A stretch of 64,000 nt of DNA. Origin: Cryptomeria japonica (Eukaryota > Streptophyta > Pinopsida > Cupressales > Cupressaceae). Location of the stretch: assembly GCF_030272615.1 (NCBI RefSeq), contig NC_081406.1, positions 166,949,521-167,013,520 on the forward strand. Direction: 5' to 3'. A program made the position numbers and the translations under genes. The notes under the pieces were generated by a model. It worked only from the letters and a program-made list of their open reading frames with translations, made no database searches and had not been told where the DNA came from. Positions 1 to 10,254 of the stretch are shown piece after piece (the stretch's first letter is position 1; each line of letters opens with the position of its first letter).

Positions 1-1
1 T

Positions 2-2803
2 GCAGCAGCTAAGGAGCAGTTTCAAAAGGATGCAGATACGTCTGTTGTCAAGACACAACAGAAAGTACATTCAGCTGTACCTTACAGCATTGTGGACACC
101 ATGAAAAAGATGAATGTTACCATGAGCATGTGGGATTCTTTAGCTATTCCTGGACAAGTTAATAGTTTGAAGAAGGCATTGAACGAAGAAATTCCTCCTA
201 AGGTGACATTTGCTGATGCTGGTAAGGAGGCTGTGTTGACTAATACTATTGTCCAGAATGATGAAAAGGGGAACAGCAATAAAGAAGCAACTTCAATCCA
301 AGGTAAGAGCGTGAAACCTCCCCCGTTTTACGTTTCTCTTATTATTGGTGATAATTTGGTACACAACTGTATGGTGGATAGCGGAGCTACATGCTCTGTT
401 ATGCCTAAAAAGATAGCCGACCAACTTGGTCTGAAATATGATTTATTAGAGAAAGGCGTAGTACAGCTTGATGGTTCGACTGTTAGAACTATAGGCTTTA
501 TCAAAGATGCTAGTTTAACCTTACATGCTTGTCCTAATTTCTCTATATCTCAAGATATTTATGTCATAGATCTGCCCCCATATTTTTCCCTGTGTTTGTC
601 AAGAGAATTTACTGCCAAAATAGGAGGATATTTATCATCCGATTGGTCACACATGCTGTTCCAAACTAGATATGGAACCAAAGTGACTATCCAATCTGAA
701 TTGTTGTCTAAGAATCATATAGAGCCTTATATGCCTAACATCATTAATGCTAATTGTATGATTTTTGAGCATGATGAGTATGCAGTTGTTCATGAGCCTG
801 TAACTCAGGTCAGTGAAATACCGGATGTCCTGTTAGATGAATGGGCAGCAAAGAATGTTTTGGAAGATGAAACTAGCATCCTTGTGGATGCTGGTTTGGG
901 AAATTATATGTTTCAAGAAGTTGGTTTAATTATGCCTAATCTGGTTAAAGGACAAGAAGCTAATATTGAATCTCAGAATGATGTTTGGGAGATGTTCTTT
1001 GACGGGTCACGAAGCAGGAATGGTTCAGGAGGTGGGGTTATGCTTGTTTCACCTAAGGGTGAGAAATATTATGCAGCTTTCAAGTTTGGTTTTGCCTGTA
1101 CTAATAATACAGCAGAGTATGAAGGGTTGATTCAAGGTTTAGAGTGGGCAAGAAAACGTGGAATTAAAAATCTGAAGGTGCATGGTGATAGTGAGCTAAT
1201 TGTCAACCAAGTTAGAGGTTTGAATGCAGTAAAAAATGATACTTTAAAAGCATACAAGCTCAGGGTTTGGGATTCCATTGAAGTTTTTGATAACATTATA
1301 GCTGTTCCAAGAAGTAGAAATCAGCATGCTGATCGGTTAGCTGCAGTTGGAGCCCAATATAATATCCCAAACAGTATAAAAGGGACCTGTGATCAGCAGC
1401 ATATCAAGATTATTATCCGGCCCTCAATTCCGGATAATAATATTAATTGGCAAGTGTTTGAATCGGATGAACAAATTTTACAATTCCTACTGGAGGAAGA
1501 TGTGTTCACTGCCTCAAATCAGAACAGAATTCAGCAACAATATGGGGATCAAGTCATTCAACTGAAGTCAAATAAATTGCCCAAGGGTCTTGTTACCTTG
1601 GAGTCAATTTTTAATTCGGATGATCAAGCTAAAAAGAATAAGACCAGTTTGATGGTCCCGCAAGAGCATTATGAAAAGTTGGAGGTTGCACCTGGGAAAA
1701 GCTTAAAGATAGGTAAAGTGAATTCCTCTACCGAAAAGGAATCATATGTTCAACTTTTTCAAGAGTTTGCAGACATTTTTGCATGGGAATATGGTGATTT
1801 GAAAGGTTTCAATCCTGAATTAGCACAGCATACCATCGAGCTAGAACCAAATGCTAAGCCAGTGAGACAAAGGCAGCGTCCTATCAACCCAAAGATAGAG
1901 CCATTAGTGCAAAAGGAAGTTTTTAGGCTGATTGAAAGTGGCATTATCTTTCCCATCAAACACACCAGCTGGGTGTCCAATCTTGTACCTGTTAGGAAAA
2001 AGAATGGAGAGCTTAGATTATGTGTCGATTTTAGAGACCTGAATAGAGAATCCTTGAAGGATAGGCATCCCCTTCCTTCAATGGAACAAATATTGCAGTA
2101 TGTGGCTAGTTCGGAAAGATTCTCACTTCTAGATGGTTATTCAGGATATAACCAAATTCTAGTCAGAAATGAAGACCAGTATAAAACAACTTTTACCACT
2201 AAATGGGGTACCATGGCCTACAAAAGAATGCCCTTTGGTTTATCCAATGTAGGGGCAACATTCCAGAAAGCCATGGATATGGCATTTAGTAATCTGATGT
2301 ACCAGTTTGTTTTGGTTTATCTTGATGATATCACAGTTTATTCTAAGAAGGCCGTAGATCATCTTGGGCACTTAAGGCAGATTTTTGAGCGCTGCAAGGA
2401 GTTTGGTGTTTCACTCAACCCTAAGAAATGCATGTTTGCTGTTCATGAAGGAAACTTGTTGGGTTATGTTATTTCTAAGCAAGGTGTCACAGTGGATCCG
2501 GAAAGAATAGCAGCAATCTTGGAGATACCCCTGCCGCATCATAAGAAGGGATTACAATCTTTCATTGGGAGGATTAATTTTGTTAGGCGTTTCTTGCCTA
2601 ATATTGCAGATTTATTGAAACCACTTACAACCATGCTGAAGAAGAATGTTGTTTTCCACTGGACAAAAGAAGCAAAGTTAAATTTTCAAACTATCAAGGA
2701 ATCACTTGCAACAGCACCTGCTCTAGTAAATCCAGACTTTAGCAAAGATTTCATTTTATATGCATATGGTGGTTATGAGGCTATTTCTGCAATGTTGGTC
2801 TAG
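2..2803 (+). pseudogene. gag end, aspartic protease, RNase H and reverse transcriptase
   Basis: The frame enters from the left edge; the first ATG (92) is internal. The gag tail contains a Trp-Asp segment typical of gypsy gag-protease junctions. The protease motif DSGAT starts at base 377. A type I RNase H follows with all four acidic residues visible: D at 1001 (FFDGS), E at 1115 (TAEYEG), D at 1187 (HGDSE) and D at 1331 (QHADRLA). Reverse transcriptase covers about 1900-2560 with the YLDD active site at 2318-2329. RT runs into a connection segment and the start of the ordinary RNase H, and the frame ends at a TAG (2801). Having RNase H between protease and RT is unusual; Tat elements normally carry the extra copy after the first RNase H. 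Confidence 0.9.
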
Positions 2804-3202
2804 AAAAACACAGAAGGATTGGAACAGCCTATTGCATTTTTTAGCAAAGGATTGGAAGATTATGAGCAGAGGTATAGCTTTGTTGAAAAGCATGTCCTTG
2901 CTGTTGTAAAGAGCCTTAAAAAGTTTCGGCACTTGTTGTCTCATAACAGGGTACACCTGAAGGTTGCTCATCCAAGTGTAAAAGAGTTTCTCCTCAGTAA
3001 AGATCTCAGTGAGAAAAGAGCTGGTTGGATAACACGGGTTATGGAATACGACTTAGACATTCAGGTCACCAAATTGGTTAGAGGAAGAGGCTTGTGTGAA
3101 CAGATTATTACAAATGAAATTTCAAGAAAAGAAGAAGGAGTAGAAACAACTCTGGTGATTGATTTGATGGCTGATGATAATAGTACATCAAGCTGGTTGT
3201 AG
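2804..3202 (+). pseudogene. Degenerate canonical RNase H / tether domain
   Basis: This continues the same frame after the TAG at 2801. It aligns by eye with the usual gypsy RNase H: PIAFFSKGL, then YSFVEKHVLAVV, then LKVAHPSVKEFL. The first catalytic Asp (normally in a YTDAS-like motif, here YAYGG at about 2759-2773) and the third (normally TDH, here VAH) are absent; the Glu in VEKH remains. The domain therefore looks like a non-catalytic tether, with activity probably supplied by the upstream RNase H. A second in-frame TAG ends it at 3200-3202. Confidence 0.8.
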
Positions 3203-4462
3203 GATATGGTTCACTTTCTAAAGACTAGTGAGTGTCCAGCAAACCTAGATAAGGCAAAAAGAAGGTACTATCGGTTACAATCAGTTCCTTTTGTCTTGAT
3301 TAATGATATATTGTATAGGAAAGATCACAATGGTGTCCTCCTTCGATGTATTGATTCAAATCAGATTACAAAAATCTTGCATGAATTCCATGATGGCCAT
3401 TCGGGAGGTCATTTCTCTCCCAGGACTACTGCATATAAAATCCTAAGGGCTGGTTACTATTGGCCAGATGTTTTCAAGGACTGTCATGCATATGTAAGGA
3501 AGTGTGTTAAGTGTGTTATGTTTGCAAGGAAAGAATGGCTGCCAGCATTACCGTTACATCCTATAAAAGCAGAACAACCTTTTGACAAGTGGGGTGTTGA
3601 TTTCATTGGTCCTATTAACCCACCGTCAAGTGCAGGCCACCGGTGGATCATTACTGCAATCGATTATTTTACTAGATGGACTGAGGCTGCAGCACTGAAG
3701 GATGCTAATGAGATGGCCGTTCTTAATTTTTATGATGATATTGTGAACAGGTTTGGAGTTCCCGACTCCATAGTGTCAGACAATGCACTCGCTTTTGTAG
3801 GCTTAAGGGTGACTGATTGGGCTATCAAACACAACATATATCTCAATACTAGCTCAAATTATTATCCTCAAGGCAACGGATTGGCAGAGTCCACAAATAA
3901 GAACTTAATCAGAATCATCAAACGGACTTTGCGAGAGAATCAGCGTGATTGGCATTCAAAGCTAAAGGCAGCCTTGTGGGTGGACAGAATCACACCAAAG
4001 CAAATTATTGGAAACTCACCTTATCAGTTGGTTTATGGGAAGGAAGCAAGGTTATCAATAGAAACAGAATTGCCAGCACTAGATATGGCCGCTCAAATGG
4101 TGTTATTTGAAGACGAAGATCCTATGCAAGTGCGTTATGCACAGTTAATGGAATTGGAGGAAAGTAGGAGAAAAGCGGGACAAACAATGGAGTTTCAACA
4201 GTTGCAGGTGAAGAAGAGTTTTGATAGGAAAGCTAGAGCCAGGGAATTCAATGTGGGAGATATTGTACTCAAGTGGGATGAGCTCAAGAGCAGACCAGGC
4301 AAGCACACCAAGTTTGATTCGTTTTGGGGAGGTCCGTTTGTCATAACAGAATGCAAGGAACACAATGCTTTTCAGCTGGCCACGCTGGAAGGGGAAAATT
4401 TGCCATTACCGGTAAACGGTATTTACCTCAAACCTTGTTTTGAGGTCTATCCTATTTTATAA
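3203..4462 (+). pseudogene. Integrase of the Tat-like element
   Basis: Same frame as RT, after the TAG at 3200. The HHCC zinc domain is seen as two His in HDGHSGGHFS and Cys in RKCVKC. The DDE core is intact: D in WGVDFIGPI, D in VSDNALAF, E in GLAESTNKNL. A C-terminal GPF-type module (FWGGPFVI) follows and the frame ends with TAA at 4460. The domain itself shows no frameshift; it is separated from RT only by the TAG codons, so expression would need readthrough or this copy is dead. Confidence 0.88.
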
Positions 4463-5986
4463 GTAATAGATTAGTGGTGGAATAAAGTGCTGCTGCACTA
4501 TTTACTTTCAGTTTTGGTGTTCCTAAGTGCTGTTGCACAGTTTGCAGTTGACTAGGCAGTAGGAATACTAATAATAGTAAGCTCATAACAACTAAGAGGG
4601 TTGTGTAATCAAATCCTGCATTCTATATGCTGGAGTATACTCAACATGCATACATCATGAAAAACCTCATTACCCAGCCCTCTTACTTCATACTACCTTG
4701 CCTATTATTAGTCTCTTTAAAGTCTAGCTAACTTTTAGTTTCCCTGTTTTCAATAAGTGTTTTGAACACAAGTTGCTGTTAAATATTCAAATCTGATAGA
4801 TAACTGAGACAAAATAGTCCAATATAAGATTCTGAATATACACCTATCCCTCAGGATAGGGGAGCCAAGCTATCCAGAGCCATAAATCTGCACTCAGAAT
4901 TCTATCTTACACTATTTTATCTCAGCTATTTACCTTAGTCCAGAGTTGTTCCTAAAAGACTCACTGCCCAATGGATTTCTAAGGCTACTGGGTCCTGTAT
5001 AGCAGGCATACATACAGTAGAAGTCGCCAAATTGTTATCTAAAATTTCATTACCCATGTAATTTTAGCCAAAGGATGCATATTTATCAAATGATTGCATT
5101 TACAAAAGGTACATTGCAGTGTTTAAAAAGAAAAAAAGGCGTATTTTTCATTTGTATTGAACAATGATAGATTACAAATTGAGTTCATGCATCTGAAGCA
5201 TATTTATATACACTGAGTTTCTTAAAACCTCACACAAGCCGTGAGCTTAGCATTTCTATCTTTCCTACATATCCAAAACAGAAAAGGATAGAATCAAATA
5301 GTGAGTGTGAGGATAACCAGTCATTGCCTTGGGTTGCTTTGACTGGTTATTGGCTGCCCCGTTGCCCTTATGAATGTTTTCTCGATCTTCAGACTCTGAA
5401 AAACCCTTACTTTCCTGCACAAAAGAGAAGAGGTGTTAGATCCAACAGATCTAAGCAATGAAAGATTATCCTACAACGTATCATTTATCATAGCCTATCA
5501 TATTTCTGTTTTGAAAGGGCGGGAAAGATAAAGACACAAATCACTGCTTCAGGAGAAAGAAATGTTTATGCTAATGTGTTTGTTTCATGTGCAGATAATT
5601 AGTTACTCTAATTGGCATGTGCCCCTGACCGAGGCTCCCTTCGGGTATGAGCCCGACATACCTTTTAGAGTAACTAATCTCGGAATATCAAAGTGGAATG
5701 ATGAAGAAACCAACTGAAGTATCAAAGGGACATGTTTGTTTTAAATATGAAACCTTTTACTTTACTATTCATGATATGCATAAAAAGAAAATATTAATGA
5801 ATAAACTGTTTTAAGGGACATATTATTTCAATGTGAAACCTTACAGTATTTAAAAGGGTCAATACCACATCATGAAGATAAACAATTCAATGCAACAAGT
5901 TGGTAAAGAAACAGAGCATCTGAGTTTTAAATGCATGTTCAAACAGTGAACTTCAATGAAATCAGAATCAACTGGTAATGAAATGA
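4463..5986. other. Non-coding 3' flank of the Tat-like element
   Basis: No coding sequence is recognisable. The stretch probably includes the long untranslated region that Tat elements carry between integrase and the 3' LTR. A purine run AAAAGAGAAGAGG (5421-5433) directly followed by TGTTAGATCC is a candidate polypurine tract and LTR start, but no second LTR copy is available to confirm it. A strong hairpin lies at 5599-5677. Confidence 0.45.
5599..5677. repeat. 79-bp inverted repeat with nested stem
   Basis: TTAGTTACTCTAA (5599-5611) is the perfect reverse complement of TTAGAGTAACTAA (5665-5677). Inside, ATGT/ACAT and GGCTC/GAGCC can form further nested stems around CCTTCGGGTAT. It could be a folded RNA or a small cruciform. 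No known ribozyme or tRNA signature was recognised. Confidence 0.6.
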
Positions 5987-6059
5987 GTGTCACGAGCCCG
6001 TGCTCGAACTTCATTTCTACATAAGATCAATCCCAGCATGTGCCAAAGTCGGAAATTTA

Positions 6060-6445
6060 ATAAGGATAAAGTACAATCTCATCCAAAAGTAGAGCCTCCT
6101 CATTTTGAGACTCCCCTAATTGGACAAGGCAATTCAGCTATGTCTTCAAAAAGATATTATGAGGCAATTGATCTGTATACATTGGCCATATCATTGTCTG
6201 GAGATAATGCTGTATATTATTGTAACAGGGCAGCCGCTCATACTCAGGTTGGCAAATATATTGAAGCTATAGAAGACTGTAACAAATCTATTCAGCTAGA
6301 CCCATGCTACAGTAAAGCTTATAGCCGTTTAGGCTTGGTTTATTATGCACAGGGAAAATATCATGATGCTATACAGAAAGGTTTTGGGAAAGCTTTGGAA
6401 TTAAAGACACACAACACTTCTGTCAAAGAGAATATTCGAACAGCA
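6060..6445 (+). pseudogene. SGT-like TPR co-chaperone fragment
   Basis: The frame starting at 5987 encodes consecutive tetratricopeptide repeats: GNSAMSSKRYYEAIDLYTLA, then AVYYCNRAAAHTQVGKYIEA, then SKAYSRLGLVYYAQGKYHDA, followed by SVKENIR. This closely resembles the three-TPR core of small glutamine-rich TPR protein (SGT/SGTA), a cytosolic Hsp70/Hsp90 co-chaperone. The N-terminal dimerisation domain and the Gln-rich tail are missing. Similarity stops near 6445 and the frame drifts to a stop at 6533. No introns interrupt the segment. Confidence 0.75.
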
Positions 6446-6856
6446 AATGACTATAATACGAGGGACTTCAAGACGGCTAAAGATACACATATTCCAAGTA
6501 CTGTTGTTTTACTGTTTGCAGATTATGTCTTCTAATATTAAGAAGATCTAGGCCGTGGTCGATATTTGTGTAGCTTCTATGGTTTACTTCTTCAGGCTTT
6601 CAGCTATCTTTTCTCAAGAGTTAACAGGGCAGTTAACCAAGGATTCTGGCTACCTGGATTTAGGAGTGGCATTTTGTTTCAACTCTTCCCGTTGATGACA
6701 TAGTCAAATGATTGTATGCCCTTGGTTGGAAAGGTTTATAAGTCTTTAGTGGCTTTCCAGCCTTGGGTGATTCTTGTTGCTGACAGTTAAGCAATAACCA
6801 GTTGCCGACTTATTCATTTTTTTTGTTCTCTAATTACTAATTAGTAATTTCCTACC
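6446..6856 (+). other. Unassigned link between TPR and PI4K-like fragments
   Basis: No clear reading frame or family match. The last 60 bases (T-rich, then TAATTACTAATTAGTAA) directly precede the ATG of the next fragment and may be its 5' untranslated leader. The remainder could be a sixth, unrecognised captured fragment. Confidence 0.4.
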
Positions 6857-7045
6857 ATGTCTTCCAGTTCTGGTCCAGTGCGCCTTCAAGCACCAGCTCC
6901 AGTGTTTGACAGAGTTCCTGGCGGGGTATCTAGTATGTACAAAAGAGAAATGGGCCTCCGTAGACTTTTCGTGCAGACAGATATTGGTAATGTCTTGGGT
7001 ATAGAGGTGGACAGGGATGACAAGGTTCAGACAATAAAAAAGAAG
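6857..7045 (+). pseudogene. PI4-kinase gamma N-terminal ubiquitin-like fragment
   Basis: From the ATG at 6857 the product includes RRLFVQTDIGNVLGIEVDR then VQTIKKK. This matches the start of the ubiquitin-like domain of plant phosphatidylinositol 4-kinase gamma proteins, where a RRVFVQTETG-like strand opens the domain. Only about 60 residues are present; the rest of the domain and the kinase are absent. Similarity ends where the CBM20 fragment begins in another frame, at a short shared AAGAAGCTCTT-like sequence. Confidence 0.6.
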
Positions 7046-7306
7046 CTCTTCCTCTTGAGTGGTCAGAGGGAGATGTATGAACAATAGAAGTGAACTGTTC
7101 CTACAGGGTGTTCCTATGGGTAAACAAATTGAGTACAAGTTCATTTTTTTTAAAAAGGTAAACTTGGAGAAAGTTCATGGCAACCTGGTCCAAACCAAGT
7201 GTTTGAAACACTGGAAGATGTTCGATCAATGGTTGTATTTTCAATATGGGAGAAAAAGAAGGAAACTACTGAGACTAGCTACGAGGAAAAAGTACTTGAG
7301 CTTACA
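7038..7306 (+). pseudogene. CBM20 (starch-binding) domain fragment, frameshifted
   Basis: Read across frames the segment gives ALPLEWSEGDV, a TGA where Trp is expected, TIEV, then GVPMGKQIEYKFIF and WQPGPNQVFETLEDVRSMVV. The EYKFIF strand and the WQPGPN motif are typical of CBM20 carbohydrate-binding modules of plant plastid starch proteins. Breaks: the TGA at about 7078-7080, a short duplication of TGTTCCTA near 7096-7118, and a frameshift around 7150-7165 at a T/A run. It is non-functional as it stands. Confidence 0.6.
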
Positions 7307-8360
7307 TCAACAGTGAAAATGAAGCATATGCTCTGGGGGATCCAACAGTAACCATTGAAGAAGTGACACCACCTGTTTCACCTACTGGGAAACTTTACCC
7401 ATCTGAGGAGAGAACTGTGGAGCTCTTTGAAAGGAACACTTATTCTGTGGTTAATATTTTTGATGTAACCCTACGCCCTCAATTGAACATGACAGGAATG
7501 GTTGAGGTTCCTGAAGGCAATGGTTCTGGAATAGTCTGGGATGAACAAGGTCATATTGTGACAAATTATCATGTGATTGGTAATGCTCTCTCAAAGAATC
7601 CCAGCCGCAACCAAGTTGTAGCCCGAGTTAATATTCTTGCATCTGATGGGGTTCAGAAGAGTTTTGAGGGTACATTGGTTGGTGCAGATCGTACAAAGGA
7701 TCTTGCTGTTTTGAAGATAGATGCCCCCAATGAGCTTTTGCGGCCAGTTGAAGTTGGGAAATCATCCACACTCAAAGTAGGTCAACGATGCCTCGCAATT
7801 GGCAACCCATTTGGTTTTGACCACACTTTGACTGCCGGGGTTCTTAGTGGATTGAACCAGGAAATATTTAGTAAAGCGGGTGTGACTATTCGTGGTGGTA
7901 TTCAGACAGATGCAGCAATCAATCCTGGAAACAGTGGTGGTCCTCTACTAAACTCTAAAGGAAAAGTAATTGGTATCAACACCGCAATATTTACTCAAAC
8001 AGGGACATCGGCAGGAGTAGGTTTTGCTATTCCATCTGACATAGTCCTTAAAATTATACCTCAGCTGATCCAATCTGGAAAGGTAGTCCGTCCAGGTTTG
8101 AATATAGAGATAGCTCCAGATGCGATTGCAAATCAATTAAATGTCAGAACTGGGGCTCTTGTATTGTCGGTTCCTGGTGAAAGTGTCGCAGCAAACTCAG
8201 GGTTGATTCCAACAAAGAGAGGATTTGCTGGTAAAATAATTCTTGGCGATGTAATAATTGGAGTCGAGAATTCACCTATAAAAAATGCTACAGAACTTTC
8301 CAAAGTTTCAGAAGATTATAGTGTGGGAAATATGGTGATGCAATATGTAAAATGTAAAAA
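7307..8360 (+). pseudogene. DEG8: DEG8-like chloroplast serine protease retrocopy
   Basis: About 340 codons run without introns. The segment begins near the usual mature start (GDPTVTIEEVTPP) and contains the full trypsin-like protease domain with intact triad: His at 7570 (NYHVIG), Asp at 7699 (TKDLAVLK), Ser at 7933 (NPGNSGGPLL). The PDZ domain follows (RPGLNIEIAP to VIIGVENSPI) but the end is replaced near 8340 by unrelated sequence. Plant DEG8 acts in the thylakoid lumen in photosystem II repair. No transit peptide is encoded here. The coding part is well preserved; lack of its own 5' end and the chimeric tail make a working protease unlikely. Confidence 0.82.
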
Positions 8361-8377
8361 AACAAACACAACACGAA

Positions 8378-8505
8378 ACTTTCCTGGCAGACATGTACAA
8401 AATGTGGAAGCATTTAAAAGCATGCTGGAACTGTTCGATTAAAATGCCTTAAAAAGGATGCGGTATCATGGAATGCGATGATAGTAACAAGTTTCCTGGT
8501 AAATG
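8378..8505 (+). pseudogene. PPR protein fragment (PLS type)
   Basis: Across two frames the segment shows LADMY, KCGSI and KKDAVSWNAMI, the hallmark core of PLS-class pentatricopeptide repeats (DMYAKCG...VSWNAMI). At least one frameshift and one stop are needed to read it. Parent proteins bind organellar RNA. It joins the DEG8 fragment inside a region that codes in another frame. Confidence 0.65.
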
Positions 8506-10250
8506 TGGTGCGAGCATACCTGTAGAGAACACGATTTGCATTTAGAGAGAAGACTCAGAAAGCCAAGCACCCTTCGTCAATGGCGGCACCAAACCCTCAT
8601 GAAAAAATCAGAATGTCAATGGCGGCACCAAACCCACGAGAACCTTCTTTGTTATTCGCATTTTGCAAAATGAGAAAATACGATGGAGTGCAAAACTTTT
8701 AGGGTAGCAAAAAAAAACCCTTTGTCATTTTTTATATTCTCCCTCAAGTCCGCTGGGCTTATGAAATATGCAATATAATAAAAATCAAACATATTCGATA
8801 AAATAAATGTTTATCAATATATCAAATATGTTTTATTTCTATTATATTTTTGTTTTCCTTCTTGGTTAAAAGCTGGTATTTCTTTGTAAAAGGTATTTAA
8901 TTACAATGCAATTATAAATTGTAATTGAATATTATTATTCGAAATGTAAAAGGTGTATCCATATGCAAGAAGGAGACTAAGTCTTTTGACTTAGTTTTGA
9001 AGGAGGAGTTAATTCAGGAGAGATAAGGCTCTCATTGAAGAAGTCTTTTCAGTTTGGAGACATAAGGAGAGCATATAGGATCATGCATAACCACTTGGGA
9101 AACATTCAAAAGGAGTCGAGATAATTTTGGAGACAAGAACGTTTTTATAGGAACATGAGGTTGTTTGAAACCAAATGGAGTGAATCTAGGGAGGTTGGAG
9201 CACTTTTAGGTAAAGGGTCGAAGTTGGACTTTTTCACCATTTTGGGGAGCTTTTATTACTTGGTTAAGCTTTTTGAGGCTGTTTCTAGTGGTCTTTTGGG
9301 TTGGTTATTCATTAAAGAAGACTTTTCCATGTTTGTAGCCCTCTTTGGTGTCTTCTAGACTCCTCTTTTTGAGGCACTTTTCTTGCATCCGACCCAATCA
9401 GTTGGGGTTTTTTGTACTTAATGCCTAAAGACACTTCATTTGAAGTTAGTTCAGATTTATGCAAGAATAGTGTTTTCAGAGACATTTTTCTTGTCCTTAG
9501 CATTTCTTTTGCACAGATTCTGTAACTCAGATTTGGAGATATAATATATGAAACATCATCTTTTGGAGCGATTTTCTATGGAATCAAACCTTGTTATCCT
9601 TCCAAATTTTTGTGTACAAGCATGATTGATGAAGCTAAATTTGTGAGTTATATTACTCCTTGTTTACTTGTCTCAGTCAGTACCTTAATATAGGAATGTA
9701 TGTATGTTTGCAGGTCATAGTATGTGTTTTAAAGTTCAAAATTTTTGAGTGAAACATTATTATTTCCTCATTGGTTCGTCTCAAGACCTTATTATGAAAT
9801 ACTTATGCAAACTTATAACAGGAAAGAAGTGTTTATCAATTAAAGTAGAATATTGCAGACTGAGATCAGTTTTTTTTTATTATTTATCTCTCACATTTTG
9901 GTGTATCACCAGGTTCTAGTTAATTTTAGTTCAGTTTTAAGTACCATTTCTGTAATTTCTTATCCTCCCGCAAAGTTAGTCCAATATTAGAGAGTATCAG
10001 GTGATTATCCAATAGGAACCGGCCTAGGAACCGGAGGTTTCATTTCAAGTTGCGCATTGCCCACATGCAGAAGTGAATCCCATGTTAGGCCAGATTGCTA
10101 AACTTATAGTTTAGTAGGGTGCAAATTTGTGGCTTAACAATAACTTAAAGTATTATACTTAAATGTTATATTTTATGTATATATCCTTCTGAAAAACCTA
10201 ATGGAATGCTAAATGAATTGCATACAAGTCCATATTACTAATCTAACTTT
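8506..10250. other. Non-coding spacer
   Basis: No supported gene. An exact 21-bp direct repeat sits at 8576-8596 and 8615-8635 (starting GTCAATGGCGGC). The part from 9120 to 9560 has the G/T-rich look of an LTR, but no partner copy or terminal motif was found. Confidence 0.4.
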
Positions 10251-10254
10251 ATTA

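Larger units (their letters stand above)
1..4462 (+). mobile_element. Ty3/gypsy (Tat-like) retrotransposon, 5' end outside window
   Basis: One reading frame is open from base 2 to 4462 apart from two TAG codons. It gives, in order, the end of gag, an aspartic protease, an RNase H, reverse transcriptase, a second and degenerate RNase H, and integrase. Integrase after RT is the Ty3/gypsy order, and two RNase H domains point to the Tat lineage. The 5' LTR and most of gag lie left of the window. No 3' LTR could be proven because its partner is not visible. All catalytic motifs outside the second RNase H are preserved, so this copy is fairly young compared with the others here. Confidence 0.9.
5987..8505 (+). 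other. Chimeric block of five intronless host-gene fragments
   Basis: Five segments with similarity to unrelated plant nuclear genes follow one another on the same strand with little or no spacer: SGT-type TPR, PI4-kinase gamma ubiquitin-like domain, CBM20 domain, DEG8-like protease, PPR repeat. Segments long enough to have contained introns in the parent genes run on uninterrupted, which suggests cDNA origin. Joins fall at short shared sequences, for example around 7038-7045. Such mosaics are expected from template switching during reverse transcription or from gene capture by a transposon; which one is inference. Frameshifts and stops show that the block as a whole is not a working gene. 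Confidence 0.75.

Noticed and set aside
6830-7316. Frames at 6830-7144 minus and 7059-7316 plus as genes
   Set aside because: They are shadows of or frameshifted readings through the PI4K-like and CBM20 fragments.
8700-8780. Possible Helitron 3' end (short hairpin near AAGTCCGCTGGGCTT)
   Set aside because: No CTRR terminus follows and no TC start was found on the other side of the gene mosaic.
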